NCBI GenBank assembly: GCA_916048095.2
Contig: OU696581.1
Coordinates: 6,141,766 to 6,205,765 of the forward strand
DNA: 64,000 nucleotides
DNA from: Sacculina carcini
Lineage: Eukaryota; Arthropoda; Thecostraca; Sacculinidae
Direction of reading: 5' to 3'
Shown: piece by piece, positions 1 through 10,107 of the stretch
How the letters are laid out: the number at the start of each line of letters is the position of its first letter
How positions within the stretch are numbered: the first letter of the stretch is position 1
Notes under the pieces: generated by a model
Database searches by the model: none
The model's input: only the letters and a program-made list of their open reading frames with translations
Told to the model about the DNA's origin: nothing
Made by a program: the position numbers and the translations under genes

Positions 1-596
1 ACACGGATACGCTGACGGATGTCACCGATCTTGATGTCGTCCGGCAGAACAGCACCGTCAAACGTGAGGAAGAAAGAGTGCGTTGGCACCTCGCTACCCT
101 CACGCCGCCGGCTCCACGCGGATGACACCCTGTGATGCCAATCCGTCGCAAATCTCTTCATCATCGACGCCCTCTAGCGCACGACAGAACAGAACACCTC
201 TGGCGTGGTTCATTGTCGAGTGCGCACACACCGAGATGGGGGTGCTCACCCACCGCTTATTTTCGCCCGTACCCACGCGATAACGGAGGTAGTTGCCTTT
301 ATCGCGCGGGTTGCTGCCGTCTCAGTGCCGTATTTAACCATCAACGATCCATCACGTTGTCTGTTGGTCTCGACAGGCACGTCGCCAATGTTTTTGAAAC
401 CGTCCATGCGACGGAACGGGTTCAATGAAGACAGTTTTATTTTCTCATCGGTGATGGCAAACACCAACACCATCGGAGTCGGAGCAACACGAGTGTCGTC
501 CTGGTCGTGTCTCAATGTACGACCACCTTTCGGCGGCCGTGGCCGATCGCCCGATGGACGACCAGCAGTTGGGGTGGTTGTAGGTTTTGAAGCCAT
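1..596 (-). pseudogene. LINE-A ORF1 fragment (gag-like nucleic-acid-binding protein), frameshifted
   Basis: Reading starts at an ATG at 596 (MASKPTT...). A basic, Pro-rich N-terminus is followed by a segment like the RRM/gag-like core of LINE ORF1 proteins (FRRMDGFKNIGDVPVE). The frame stops at 246, but the adjacent frame continues it (CAHSTMNHARGVLFCRALEG, then EEICDGLASQGVI). A further shift near 110 leads to a segment with THSFFLTFDGAVLPDDIK. The part that would hold the CCHC knuckles is off the window. ORF1 of this type binds LINE RNA. At least two frameshifts make this copy dead. The protein type is recognised from general pattern, not from a search. Confidence 0.6.
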
Positions 597-1215
597 GAAT
601 TGTGTGTTTGTCTCTGCGCGCACGACCACCCACCTCTGCACGGGGCCCTACTGGGGGGACGGGCAGAGCCAGCATGGGATGCCACGCCAGTGGTGCGCGC
701 TGTACGGGCACCGAATACCCCTGAGCTCGCTGCGAGCTCCGCCCGGTACGAGTCCGCGGGAGCTACAGCGCCGGACCCGGACCAGTGACCCCCACCGGTC
801 CATCTGGACCCGGCAGCTGCAGCCCCACTGCAAACGGCGGACACTGCACCGGGCGGGACCCCCCTCGAGCACCAGGCACCTCACCCTTGACCCTCTTGAG
901 CCCTATCCGGCCACCCGTGCCGGCGTCGGACCATTCTCTCCACTGTCGAGGCGCCAAACAGCGGCCCCGTCGGGGTTCGACGCGCAGGCCAAAGACGAGT
1001 GTTGCGTCACGCCACCACTATACCCCGGGCGACGTGACACTCAGCGGCCAGGATCCTGTTTGCCGATCCGACGGGGGAGGGTTTCCAGATGGCCGTTGGC
1101 TGCTAAACAGCTCATCCGCCCTTTGACAGGTCTTGTTTTTCTTCCTGCTGGGTGTCTGGCCACCCTCCTCACTGGCATAGGCCAGTGGGGGGCCGGATTA
1201 GTCGCCGACATTCCG
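1..1215 (-). mobile_element. 5' part of a non-LTR retrotransposon (LINE-A)
   Basis: The minus strand carries a GC-rich, gene-free leader (about 1215 down to 597) and then the start of a gag-like ORF1. The rest of the LINE lies off the left edge. On the right it abuts, at roughly 1190-1220, a gypsy reverse transcriptase that begins abruptly in mid-domain. The simplest reading is that LINE-A inserted into that gypsy element, whose 5' half would then lie outside the window to the left. The exact junction and target duplication cannot be fixed from this side alone. Confidence 0.6.
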
Positions 1216-1219
1216 ACCA

Positions 1220-3623
1220 TGTGGCTGGTTGTACCGGGTTACATGTTTGGTCTTTCATCGGCGGGATCAGCATTCCAAAAAATGCTGGATCGTGTACTTC
1301 GAGGTATACCTGGTGTACAACACTACCTAGATGACATCGTGTGCTCGGGACGCACACAGGCAGAACACGACGAACGTCTTCATCGCGTGTTATCTGCACT
1401 TCGTCAGGTGAAAGTCACCATAAACGACGCAAAGTCCAAATTTTCAGTGCGTCAAATCGATTATTGTGGGTTCCAGATCAGTGCCAATGGCATAACTCCT
1501 CTTCAAAGTCATGTGCAAGCCATTCAACAAGCTCCACCACCACATAATGCTGCTGAACTGAGAAGCTTTCTTGGGCTATGTGGGTGGTTGTCACACTTTG
1601 TGCCAAACTACGCCACCATCACAGGTCCTCTGTTCGCGATGCTCAAAAGAGACGTCGTTTTTGACTGGAACGAGGCAGCCAACCAGAGTTTCCAGACGGT
1701 GAAGAAAGTCATCTGTTCTGACAGAGTGCTGTACAAATTCGATCCTTCGAGATCAACGTTCGTCACAAGCGACGCGAGTGATAAAGGAGCAGGCGCGCTC
1801 TTATCACAGATGGACGACCGAGGCCAAGAATACACAATATCATTCTGGAGTCAGCGATTTTCAGCCGCTGAAAGTAAATACTCCGTCACAGAGAAAGAGA
1901 CTCTAGCCGCTGTGCGAGCGGTAGAGCACTGGAGATTGTTTCTGTGGGGTCGCCACTTCACTCTGCGGACGGACCATGCCGCTCTCAAATCCGTGCTGTC
2001 GTCGAAATCGAGCGGTCGCGCAGGAGCACGTGTGTCACGCTGGCAAGCACGACTAATGGTGTTTTCGTTCACAATCCAGCACGTTACAGGTGCTAAGTTG
2101 CCCTGTGCTGACGCACTATCGCGGTTGCCGGTCGGAGAACCAGACGAGAACGACGATCCACAAGAAATCATCGCCACGGTGGTAGCTGGTGAGACCACCA
2201 TCAGTTTGGATGAGGTGAAAGAGGCCACACGTGAAGACACTCAGCTATGCGCATTACGTGAAGCGATCGAACGTGGATTCCCGACCAGCGCAAAACAATG
2301 TGACGCTGCAATACAGCCATTCTTCTACTTGCGTCACGAATTGAGCGTTGTTGACGGACTCGTGCTACGAGAAGGGTACCAGGTCATTGTACCGGAGCGA
2401 CTTCGGGAGCAATATGTTCAGGCAGCGCATGAGGGTCATTCAGGAATTATAAAGACCAAACAAATAATACGAAGCGTTGCTTGGTTTCCTGGAATCGATC
2501 ATGCAGTCGAGAAGTTTGTTCAAGAGTGTCCAACCTGTCAGACTTCCGACAGGGTCTTGTGTGGTAAGGCTCGAATAGCTCCACTGCAGGAAGTGCCGCT
2601 ACCCGAAAAGGCATGGGAAAAAGTGGGTATTGACGTGGTAGGCCCAATCAACGCAGCTCCGCAGACGAACCGCTACGCAATAACTATGGTTGACTACAGA
2701 ACAAAGTGGGCAGAGGTTGCGTTGACGTCTACCGTAACATCCACCATCGTGATTGATTTAATCAAGAAAATCGCCGCTAGAGAAGGTTTCCCTGATGTGA
2801 TAGTTTCCGACAATGGAACACCATTCGTGAGCACGGAGTTCGAGGACTATCTCACCCGACGTGCTATCAAATCACATCACAAATCAGCAGTATACTGGCC
2901 CAGAGGAAATTCAGTCGTTGAAAGATTCAACCGCACGCTGAAGCAGTGGTTGCTGAATTGGGACAAGTACGAACAGGGATCAGTCTCAGTGATCACGTGA
3001 GGCAACGGCTCGCCCTCTACCGCTCAGCACCACACAGTGCTACGGGATCTTCCCCATCAGAGCTGCTGCACGGTAGGACTATGAGGCTCAACCTTCCAGT
3101 GGTCGAAGAAAAACCACCACGAGTTACGCCGGAGGAGGTTAACCGTATGCAATCCAAGAGAAACAAAGCGGCTTACGACTCAAGGTTCGGCGTTGAACCG
3201 TCACAGATCACCGAAGGGCAATGTGTCTACGTCAAGAAGCCGGGTCATGTTGTCAAGGGTTCCAGTCGTTTCATAGGTCCTCTGAACGTCAGACGGAGAG
3301 TCGGAAAGTGGACGTTCAAGTTGTCCGACGGGAGTGTTCGTAACGCCGCCCATCTGGCACCAGCCGGCGCGTCGTGCACTGACCGAGAAGATACAGCTGA
3401 TCGGTCGGCTAGGCCACAGACAGATTACGACGGGGCTCTGCCGATGAACGGCGGAGGTGTTACAGAACGCGAGAATGAATCGATCGGAGATCAGTCGGCG
3501 GACGCCAACGTGGACGAGAGACGTCGATACCTCTTCGCAAAGAGAGAAACCACTCGATCGCGGGTTAGTGCAGCTGCAGCCATCTCGTGGAGGACGTTGT
3601 CGTTGGCTACCCCGACGACTTGA
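1220..3623 (+). pseudogene. pol: Gypsy pol fragment: RT (partial), RNase H, integrase
   Basis: RT starts around FGLSSAGSAFQKMLD and keeps the catalytic YLDD box (about 1324-1335). RNase H follows with its aspartate in TSDASDKGAG, its glutamate in KETLAA and an aspartate in LRTDHAAL. Integrase has the HHCC zinc motif (HEGHSG then CPTCQ) and the D-D-E residues in GIDVVGP, VSDNGTPF and SVVERFNR. The frame then breaks at about 2950-2998, and the last 200 residues (integrase C-terminus, ERTM-type tail) continue in another frame to 3623. The N-terminal RT fingers, protease and gag are absent. The long open frame extending upstream to base 205 is chance read-through across the antisense LINE leader. 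Confidence 0.8.
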
Positions 3624-3638
3624 TTAACGCGAGGAGGA

Positions 3639-3891
3639 TGTAGCGAAGCTGTAGTTACATATTCCTCCAAGAGATGTCGTGGTGTGTACCTTTGGGATAT
3701 GTTGGCTATCGCGATGACGATCAAGGTCATCAGTCATCGTTGGGACTTGATAGTGTGCGTTGGTGTTGTGAGGTGGTAAATTAAGTGAGCTAATTACAGT
3801 CTTCGTGTTGTGTTATAATAAAGATGTGCGTTGTGATCGAGTGAGTAATTCAAGCGTGATCAGTGGAATTATTAACGCGACCGACACTACA
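3639..3891 (+). repeat. 3' LTR of the gypsy element
   Basis: The 253-bp segment begins TGTAGCGAAGC directly after a GAGGAGGA purine tract and ends ...GACACTACA, the usual TG...CA ends with a short inverted repeat (TGTAG/CTACA). It contains an AATAAA polyadenylation signal near 3817. The right edge is confirmed because LINE-B coding sequence starts at the next base. No second copy is in the window, so the length is inferred from the ends. Confidence 0.65.
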
Positions 3892-4535
3892 TATATTTTG
3901 TTATTATTATATGTAATTTTACATAATTTGTTACATTCTCAATATGATGATTCCAATTTAGATTTTCATCAATGTAAATTCCTAAAATTTCGTCCAGTTG
4001 ACTACAGATATAGAAACATTGTCAATAGTTACAGGAGGTATATTGTAGATTGTAGATTTATATTGTATATTGTAGATTTCTAAAAAGTATACATTTTGTC
4101 TTGGTGATGTTCAACTTGAGTTTGTTTGCCCGAATCCATTGTTTAATATTGTTTAGCTCGATAATTAGGATACTGTGTAGTTTCTTCAATGAGGAGTCCG
4201 TCAAAAGCAGAGTTGTGTCGTCGGCATATAAAGTACAATGAGATTTTCTGCTTGCATTTATTATATCATTTATATATACTAAAAAAAGAATGGGTCCCAA
4301 GATTGAGCCTCGGGGGACGCCTTTTTCAATAAATTGAGTTGATTAATTTGCATTATTACAATGAACATATTGTCTCCTGCAGCACAGGAGACGCTTGATT
4401 GGTAAAGTTGAGTATTGCATTTTTGGTCGAGTTTTTCGCGGAAGCCGAACTGTTGTTTTGCCAGGAGTTTGTTTTTCTCTAAATATGAACTTTACTAAAC
4501 GCTGGTAGGGTGGAAATTGTTCGATAATTATTTGT

Positions 4536-4608
4536 GGACTCCGTGGTGTAGTGGTTAGCACACCCGCCTCACAAGCGGGAGGACCGTGGTTCGAATCCCG
4601 GCGGAGCA
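4536..4608 (+). other. tRNA-like SINE head 1 (anticodon CAC, Val)
   Basis: This 73-base cloverleaf-like segment has an A box (TGGTGTAGTGG) and a B box (GGTTCGAATCC, 4588-4598). Its anticodon arm is CCCGC-CUCACAA-GCGGG, giving anticodon CAC. The acceptor stem pairs in only 5 of 7 positions, and SINE body follows directly, so it is the promoter head of a SINE and probably not a functional tRNA gene. Confidence 0.7.
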
Positions 4609-4659
4609 GAATTTCATTGGGCAAATTCTATAATCCACAGCCCCTGTCCACCCAGCAGT

Positions 4660-4732
4660 GGACTCCTCGGTGTAGTTGTTAGAACACCCGCCTCACAAGC
4701 GGGAGGTCCATGGTTCGAAACCCGGCGGAGCA
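4660..4732 (+). other. tRNA-like SINE head 2 (anticodon CAC, Val)
   Basis: This is a second copy of head 1 with a few changes: CTCGGTGTAGTTG in the A box and GGTTCGAAACC as B box. The anticodon arm is identical. It repeats the head-plus-module unit 124 bases downstream of the first. Confidence 0.7.
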
Positions 4733-5227
4733 GAATTTCATTGGGCGAATTCTACAATCCCACAGCACCTGTCCACCCAGCAGAAAATGATGGTACCAGA
4801 TATCAGTCATGAGTTGTGCCATGCATTCTGGGGAGGTGGCCCTCTCTAATACGTCTTACGTCCTTGTGGCGCCATAGCGTGGAGAGGGTCGGTTCTGCGG
4901 TGGCAGCGAGCTGCACGGGACACACCTGTGTGTGTTCATAAGCTTCGGCTTCTTCCCGAAGCAGCTGTAGCGTGTAGCAGCTGCCACTTAGGCATTTAAC
5001 CTTTAACCTTATATTTTGCCTATCTGCAGATTTAAATATGGGAATTAATTCAGCTAATTTCATCTGGTTGGGGACATTTCCCTTTTTTAAGGACAAATGT
5101 ATTATATGACAAAGAGGAATAACAATAAAACTCGTTGATACGACAAAGAGACGTTGCAAAATTTTGGTGGGAATTTCATCAAAACCCGGTGAGTTCGACT
5201 TCAATTAATTTATGGTGTCATATACCT

Positions 5228-5679
5228 TGTGGTGCGCCACGTGCAACAGCGTCACGCACCACTTCGGGGAACCTGCCAGAAGCACACGCGCAGTGTCCTC
5301 TGCCCTTGCAGCGTTTTGTGTGCGGCATCATATTACACAATCCTATACATCTGCATGTGCGGTGCAACAGGCGGCGCAAGTAGATATCGCGGATGAGGCA
5401 CCGCAGATATCAAACACAGCACCACACCATCACGTCGGGGTCACCAATGTGGCGGTTGGCTCGCCACAGCGCAACACTAACACACAGGACGAGTGTTCTG
5501 GACCGACTGTTTATTGCGACACAGGACAAATATACAAGGCTGCACCACACATGCAGATGTATAGGATTGTGGAATATGATGCCGCACACAAAACGCTGCA
5601 AGGGCAGAGGACACTGCGCGTGTGTTTCTGGCAAGCTCCCCGAAGTGGTGCGTGACGCTGTTGCACGTGGCGCACCAAA
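5228..5679. mobile_element. 452-bp element bounded by inverted LTR ends, containing a tRNA-Trp primer site
   Basis: Left arm 5230-5368 and right arm 5539-5677 are inverted copies, about 95% alike by eye. On the minus strand the right arm runs on through AATAAA to ...CCGCCACA at 5448, then TTGGTGACCCCGACGTGA (5447-5430), the complement of the tRNA-Trp 3' end. So 5677-5448 is an ordinary 5' LTR plus primer site, while the left arm is only the start of an LTR, inverted. The insert is flanked by ACCT at 5224-5227 and 5680-5683. Deleting it and one ACCT restores LINE-B in frame (D-I-T-E-V-Y-D-T). Confidence 0.75.
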
Positions 5680-5802
5680 ACCTCAGTGATATCGGTTGGT
5701 CTCATGTACATGGAGAAGCCACTGGCTTGATTCAAATATGATTTAAGATTGACATAAATATTTTTTGTTACAAGAGGTTTTCAAAAAGTAGTTGTCAAAT
5801 TC

Positions 5803-6186
5803 TGTGGTTTTATATATTATCTTGTCATATTGTTGTAGTTGAAGGTTATGTGTATGTGTGTGTGTGCTTGCATTTGCTGGCGTAGTGTTCCGCATTGTGT
5901 ATGTATGTTTGTGTGCGGGTGTATGTTTGCACAATACACTCGTTGCAAGGTGCTGACGAGGTATCAGGTGGCAGCGATGCGTTTGTTTATAAAGTGTCGT
6001 GTTGATGGGAAACAGTGCGGTGTTGAATCTCGGTGTGAGGAGAGAAGTGTGTGCGAGTGCGGTGGAGATATCGTTGTGATACGCATATTGTATTTTAACT
6101 GTGTAGTGTTTGTGTTGCTGGCTCAGTGGAGTCCGTGTTTACATTGTGCATTTGTGTTCACCTTTACTTCAATATATTCAACCACA
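5803..6186. repeat. Solo LTR, 384 bp, in LINE-B
   Basis: The segment begins TGTGGTTTTAT and ends ATTCAACCACA (TGTGG/CCACA inverted ends), with the 5-bp duplication AATTC at 5798-5802 and 6187-6191. Removing it with one AATTC restores the LINE-B frame around A-A-E-F-D-N-Y-F. There is no internal retroelement sequence, as expected after LTR-LTR recombination. Orientation is uncertain because no clear AATAAA is present on either strand. Confidence 0.75.
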
Positions 6187-6530
6187 AATTCCGCTGCAGT
6201 ATTTTGACAAGGGGGATGAATTTGTATATTTTGTGAATTTGGTGGTGTTCTCCCCAGGAGAGAATTCAGTTTGGACCATTGTTTACGGGGATTTTGCACG
6301 TCATCCGTCAACTTTTTTGTAAAATTAATTTTGTTGTGCCCTCAATAGACCAACCTAAGTTTCCAAGTCTACGATATTTTCCCCATATGTTATAGGTCAT
6401 TTTTAGATAGTGATTGAAGCCTGTTTTTTCGGTTATAATTTTTTTCAAAGATGCAGTGATGTGTGGGCTAGTTTCGTTTTTGTTTTTGTGTTTGATTAGT
6501 TTTTGTAATATATTAGTGCTGGATACTGTG

Positions 6531-6735
6531 TATGAATGATTATTTTGTATGAGCGTGAGTGAAGGTGTTGTATGTGTATATGAGCGTGCCATTGAATGGT
6601 GGATTGTCCGGTTTGCTGACTGCGCGTGCCACGTGGTGGCGTGATGTTTCGGGAGTGGTTGTGTGAGCGTCGTGGAGTGTGTATCGGTGTGCGGTGTCTT
6701 GTGGGCGCGCGTGGGCCCGCGCCCGCGCCCGCCTT
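6531..6735. other. GC-rich segment of unknown origin inside LINE-B
   Basis: About 200 bp with a run of alternating GC (CGCGCGTGGGCCCGCGCCC near 6710) separates the endonuclease-RT linker from the pre-RT region of LINE-B. No coding sequence, terminal repeat or duplication was recognised. The edges are approximate. Confidence 0.3.
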
Positions 6736-7312
6736 CTAATACATATTTTGTTTGTGTTCTATATGTCTGCTTTTAGAAGCTAACCGGCCAGTAACAGTTT
6801 TTCCGGGAAATGTTCATAGAAAATAGTTTTGAATTTGTCGTAAAATTTGTTGAAAGACTTTTGGCGCTATTGCACTCAAAAACCTCACCCCATGCAGTCA
6901 TTTCCAAAGTGTGCAAAAAATTGTGAAATTGTTCTTCACCTATCACTCTTTTTTGGTATATCGTTTAACCCTCTCTAGTGTTGGAGGCGCATGAAACAAT
7001 GAAACAACTGGATAATGATCTGTTGAATCAGTCTCTATAATAAAATTGATTATGTTCAGAATTTGCGTTGTCCAGATTTGATCAATTAATGTCACTGAGT
7101 TCTGAGTTATTCTAGTTGGTATCGTGGTATTGGGAAAGAGAGAGAAGGAATACATGAGATTGACAAAACTATTTGTGTCATCAGTTGGCTTTAACAAATC
7201 GATATTGAAATCACCCATAATATGGACTATTTTGTACTTCCGAATCCGAGAATCAATGATATTCGGGAATCCCTGATAGTCAAGAGAATTTCTGGCAGGT
7301 ATAGTGTGGCCC
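6736..7312 (-). pseudogene. LINE-B APE-type endonuclease, C-terminal half, plus linker
   Basis: Recognisable endonuclease motifs are GDFNIDLL, IPTRITQNSVTLIDQIW and the terminal DHYPVVSLF, which carries the catalytic Asp-His. The linker toward RT follows at 6943-6736 in shifted frames (EEQFHNFLHTLE...). Endonucleases of this type nick the genomic target to prime reverse transcription. The N-terminal half with the catalytic glutamate is missing, replaced at 7313 by a dispersed repeat. Confidence 0.75.
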
Positions 7313-7745
7313 AGGACGTTGTGACGGTGAAAACGGAGACAAGGATAAAACGGGGACATCGACGCATTTGATAAAAAATTTGACGCATTTGAAGGGATTG
7401 GAAGGCTTTTCACTGTATGGTGTAAGGATTTTGAAGAAATTTCAAGATATTTCACCCAACTTGGTGCATGTCTACTGTATGGCGCGGTTGCAGTAAAGTA
7501 ACAAGTTGCTTGGTGAAAATGGGGACATCGACAAGTCTCTATTGTTATTTATTGAAGTTATAGGGTTTGTTTTTGGAGAATGCTGGTGTTTATCCCTTCA
7601 TGTTCCATGCTGGCATGAACTTTTATCGTTTATGTAAACGTAAACAGTTGATTGGACTTGACTAGTGAAGTTATGTTTTTCTTGTTTGCTCTTATTTGTC
7701 TTTTTTCCTCCTTTTTCTTCGTATGTCATTGAAGAAGTAAATTCT
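7313..7745 (-). repeat. Dispersed repeat X, copy A
   Basis: The reverse complement matches 9556-10107 joined to 13583-13768. Shared landmarks in order are GAAGAAAAA...GAGCAAACAAGAAA, TAAACGATAAAAGT, CTTCAATAAATAACAATAG, GACTTGTCGATGTCCCC, TTGTTACTTTACTGCAACC and CGATGTCCCCGTTTTATCC, ending at ...GTCACAACGT. It borders LINE-B on the left and an L2 tail on the right. I see no ORF, LTR ends or TIRs, so the class is unknown. It may be non-autonomous. Confidence 0.65.
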
Positions 7746-8270
7746 TGAGCATATACGTTTTTTGCCGTCATACATCTCAATTTCTGTTTAAGTTTCGTTG
7801 GCTCCCCATTATTCATCGTATCCATTTTCGCCTTTGCTGTATTATTTTTATACCTATTCACGACCCTAGTCAACCCTCTTATTTTTCCGGTCTCCTCACT
7901 GTGTCTACTGCTCCTCGTCCTCTTATCTGCCCTCGAGCTTTGAACGAGTCATCTTGGTCTTTTAAGTATTTTTCTTTCCTTGCTCCCCGACTGTACAACT
8001 CACATCTCGTACTGTTCTCTCAGCCACTTCCTATTCCTCATTACGTTCGGCACTCTTTAGATACGTCATGTTTCCTTTTGTCACTTTTGTCCTCTTGTCT
8101 TGTCCTTTACTCTTGTGCTCGTTCATGTTTTGTGTTTCTCTGTGAATATTTTTGGCTTATCTTGCTGTTTTATGCGCGTGTGTTTTTGATATGTGCTATA
8201 CCAAATGGTAATGTTTGTATTTTGGTCATTGTATGACGGTTTTGTGGTTTACTTGTGTTCAAAAACAATT
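7746..8270 (+). pseudogene. 3' end of an L2-type LINE (C-terminal RT region)
   Basis: The frame HTSQFLFKFRWLPIIHRI ... RALNESSWSFKYFSFLAPRL matches the C-terminus of the larger LINE at 10108-13582 (HISPFMFQFRWLPIAH ... RALNGSAWSSKSFSFYGPRL). This is the post-RT region typical of L2/CR1-group LINEs. It is 5'-truncated at about 7746, the usual result of incomplete reverse transcription. The untranslated tail runs to roughly 8270. Confidence 0.75.
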
Positions 8271-9555
8271 TAGTTTATAACGGAAGATTCGTCAGCAGTT
8301 TCCCACAGGTATTTCTAGCGTTGTTTTTCTCGACGGCGCTTCGGTCGACCATTCCAGTTTCAAATTGATATGTATCAGTAAAGATGAACGTGAAAATAGT
8401 TACAAACGTTGATCTCGTAACAACACCAATATGTTGAGATGTTGATCTTGGTCTTCGTCGTTCGGCTGATCGTGAAGTCTTCTAAGTTCCTCTTGTTGTG
8501 TTCCGCGACAACAAGTAATAGTCACCCAGTGGAAGTTTAATTGTGTATTTACAGTAATCAGTCAGCTCTACTACCTTAAAGCTACTCCTAAAACTTAATA
8601 TCTAGTCTCTCCAGTATCTCTAGTCTCCATAGTCTCCCCAGTATTCATTATCCACTCTCTCAGTATCTAGTATCTAGTCCCAGTCTCCAGTATCCCGCCC
8701 TATTGTCAGTACAACACAGGTATATATACCCACGACCACAGGTCGTCGGCTCAATGCGTCACAAGCAATGCGAGTTGGCCAAACAGCACGGCTACACAAC
8801 CAGGACACGCGCTATTTCTAAAAATGTTCTGACTGCACACACGCGTGTTACCATGATCTGTTCAGCCACGTCAGACACACAAAAAGGTCATAAATTAACT
8901 GTCAAGTTACTTCACACATTGCCAATCATATCAGGCGCAATGTACTACTGACGCCACCCAACCACAAATGAGCCTAACGACAGCTGCACAAGCAGGCCGC
9001 GAAAAGAACGCGAAAGTAAACTGAGAGAGCGAAAAAACTAAGTAAACTGACAGATAGAAAACTCGTCTGATTATAACTTTGTTATACTGATATCCAAGTA
9101 ACATTTTGATTCTTTTGTCGTATTTTCAGTTTCGGTTAGTTACCTACTTTTCATTTTTTATATGGTCAGTCTTACATTTGTGGATCGTGTGCGGTGCATC
9201 ACATGCTTGATGCGCTCTGTGATATCTATAATGAAGATACGTCTGTGAAGAAGACATTGTTGATAATCGAAGCGTTTCCTGAATGTTGGCTGTTTCCTGA
9301 CAATACATGACTTATTTCCAGCTCGCCTGAAACTCAGTTTCACCATGTCTTACTGAATCATACTTTGCTCAACCACTGGGATAGCTAAGTGGAATGCAGG
9401 TGTCCATGTCCACATGTCCCCCTCCACACACGCACACATACACAAACGCTGGCACACGCAGCTGGTCATTGGTCCGTTGGCTGTTGGTGCTCTCAGCCTA
9501 TCCGTTGATCTGCGAATGATACGCGTATTTTACAGCGTGCTTCATCTGGAAGTAT
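8271..9555. other. No gene recognised
   Basis: AT-rich intergenic or decayed repeat DNA. At 8600-8700 there is a low-complexity stretch of variants of TCTAGTCTC and CCAGTATC. No ORF resembles a known protein, and no paired terminal repeats were seen. Confidence 0.4.
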
Positions 9556-10107
9556 CACCTATTTGAATGATATTCGAAGAAAAACAAAATGAGGAAAAAT
9601 AGGAGCAAACAAGAAATACATCACTTCACTAGTTCAGTTCTGTTAAACATCACTTCACTAGTTCAGTTCTGTCAAAGGCGTGGTCATAATGGAGGCAATG
9701 TATTATCTGTACTCAGCAACATCAAGCAGCGCAACAACTCAATCAACATTCGCGACTGCGCACGCACACACTCCACTTCAGGATGGACACACAAGCATAT
9801 ATACAAATCAGACATAGTCATACGCAAGCGGGTGTACCAATGTAGTCACACACAATGCAAGCGAATTCTACACCGAAGGTCAGTTACCGAATGCACAAGC
9901 CCGCAAAGACACGTTTAGATCAACAAGTTCAATCCACTATTTACACGTTTATATAAACGATAAAAGTCGCTTTTAGATTTGAACATTAAACTAAAAATAC
10001 TCCCAGTAGCTAATATAAACTCAACACTAGCCCGCACCAAAAACAAAAACTATAACTTCAATAAATAACAATAGAGACTTGTCGATGTCCCCATTTCACC
10101 AAGCAAC
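9556..10107 (+). repeat. Dispersed repeat X, copy B, left part
   Basis: This is the plus-strand counterpart of 7313-7745, with an extra about 270-bp stretch (roughly 9640-9915) absent from copy A. A 29-base direct duplication around CATCACTTCACTAGTTCAG lies at 9621-9677. The copy is interrupted at about 10107, after CACCAAGCAAC, by the L2-type LINE, and resumes at 13583. Confidence 0.65.

Larger units (their letters stand above)
1216..3891 (+). mobile_element. Ty3/gypsy retrotransposon, 5' half missing from window
   Basis: A gypsy pol begins inside the RT domain, runs through RNase H and integrase, and is followed by a purine-rich tract (about 3629-3638) and one LTR (3639-3891). Immediately right of the LTR, LINE-B coding sequence (minus strand) resumes, so this element was probably inserted into LINE-B. 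LINE-A appears to have inserted into it later. Only the right-hand LTR is in the window. Confidence 0.75.
4536..5020 (+). mobile_element. Dimeric tRNA-Val-derived SINE
   Basis: Two tRNA-like heads (4536-4608 and 4660-4732) are each followed by the same about 50-base module ending GTCCACCCAGCAG. A longer body follows, and a short tail repeating TTAACC/TTAACCTT ends at 5020. It sits inside LINE-B RT, and joining the flanks restores the RT reading around N-I-N-N-Y-R. Transcription would be by RNA polymerase III from the A and B boxes, with retrotransposition by a partner LINE. The head-module-head-module layout points to a dimer or an internal duplication. Confidence 0.75.
3892..6525 (-). pseudogene. 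LINE-B reverse transcriptase (broken)
   Basis: Reading down the minus strand: a pre-RT segment (NPRKQWSKLNSLLG), then AAEFDNYFLKTS across the solo LTR, then PTDITEVYDTIN across the inverted-LTR element, then KSNSPGFDEIPTKIL (RT motif 0/1), NYRTISTLPAFSKV, LLAKQQFGFRE (motif 2), KGVPRGSILGPILF and the catalytic LYADDTT box near 4230, and finally the thumb (LGIYIDENLNWNHHIE) near 3960. The RT makes cDNA by target-primed reverse transcription. In-frame stops, shifts and a deletion between motifs 2 and 4 show it is dead. Confidence 0.8.
3892..7312 (-). mobile_element. LINE-B, decayed CR1-group non-LTR retrotransposon with three nested insertions
   Basis: Endonuclease, linker and RT pieces lie in order on the minus strand at 7312-6943, 6943-6736, about 6525-6187, 5802-5684, 5227-5021 and 4535-3892. 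The gaps are a solo LTR (5803-6186), an inverted-LTR element (5228-5679), a SINE (4536-5020) and a GC-rich segment (6531-6735). Removing the first two restores the protein frame exactly. The left side is cut by the gypsy LTR at 3891, the right side by a dispersed repeat at 7313. The endonuclease N-terminus is missing. Confidence 0.8.

Noticed and set aside
205-1215. N-terminal 340 residues of a 931-residue open frame
   Set aside because: They lie antisense to the LINE-A leader and ORF1, have no gag/protease features, and only the part after about 1220 is real pol.
4536-4732. Two tRNA-Val genes
   Set aside because: Acceptor stems are imperfect and both are followed by identical SINE modules, so they are SINE heads.
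5212-5655. 147-residue ORF across the inverted-LTR element
   Set aside because: It spans inverted LTR arms and the primer site; related ORFs appear on the other strand because of the inverted repeat.
7461-7510. Coding extension of the LINE-B endonuclease beyond 7313
   Set aside because: The open frame continues, but this stretch is shared with repeat X copy B near 13583-13768, so it is non-LINE sequence.
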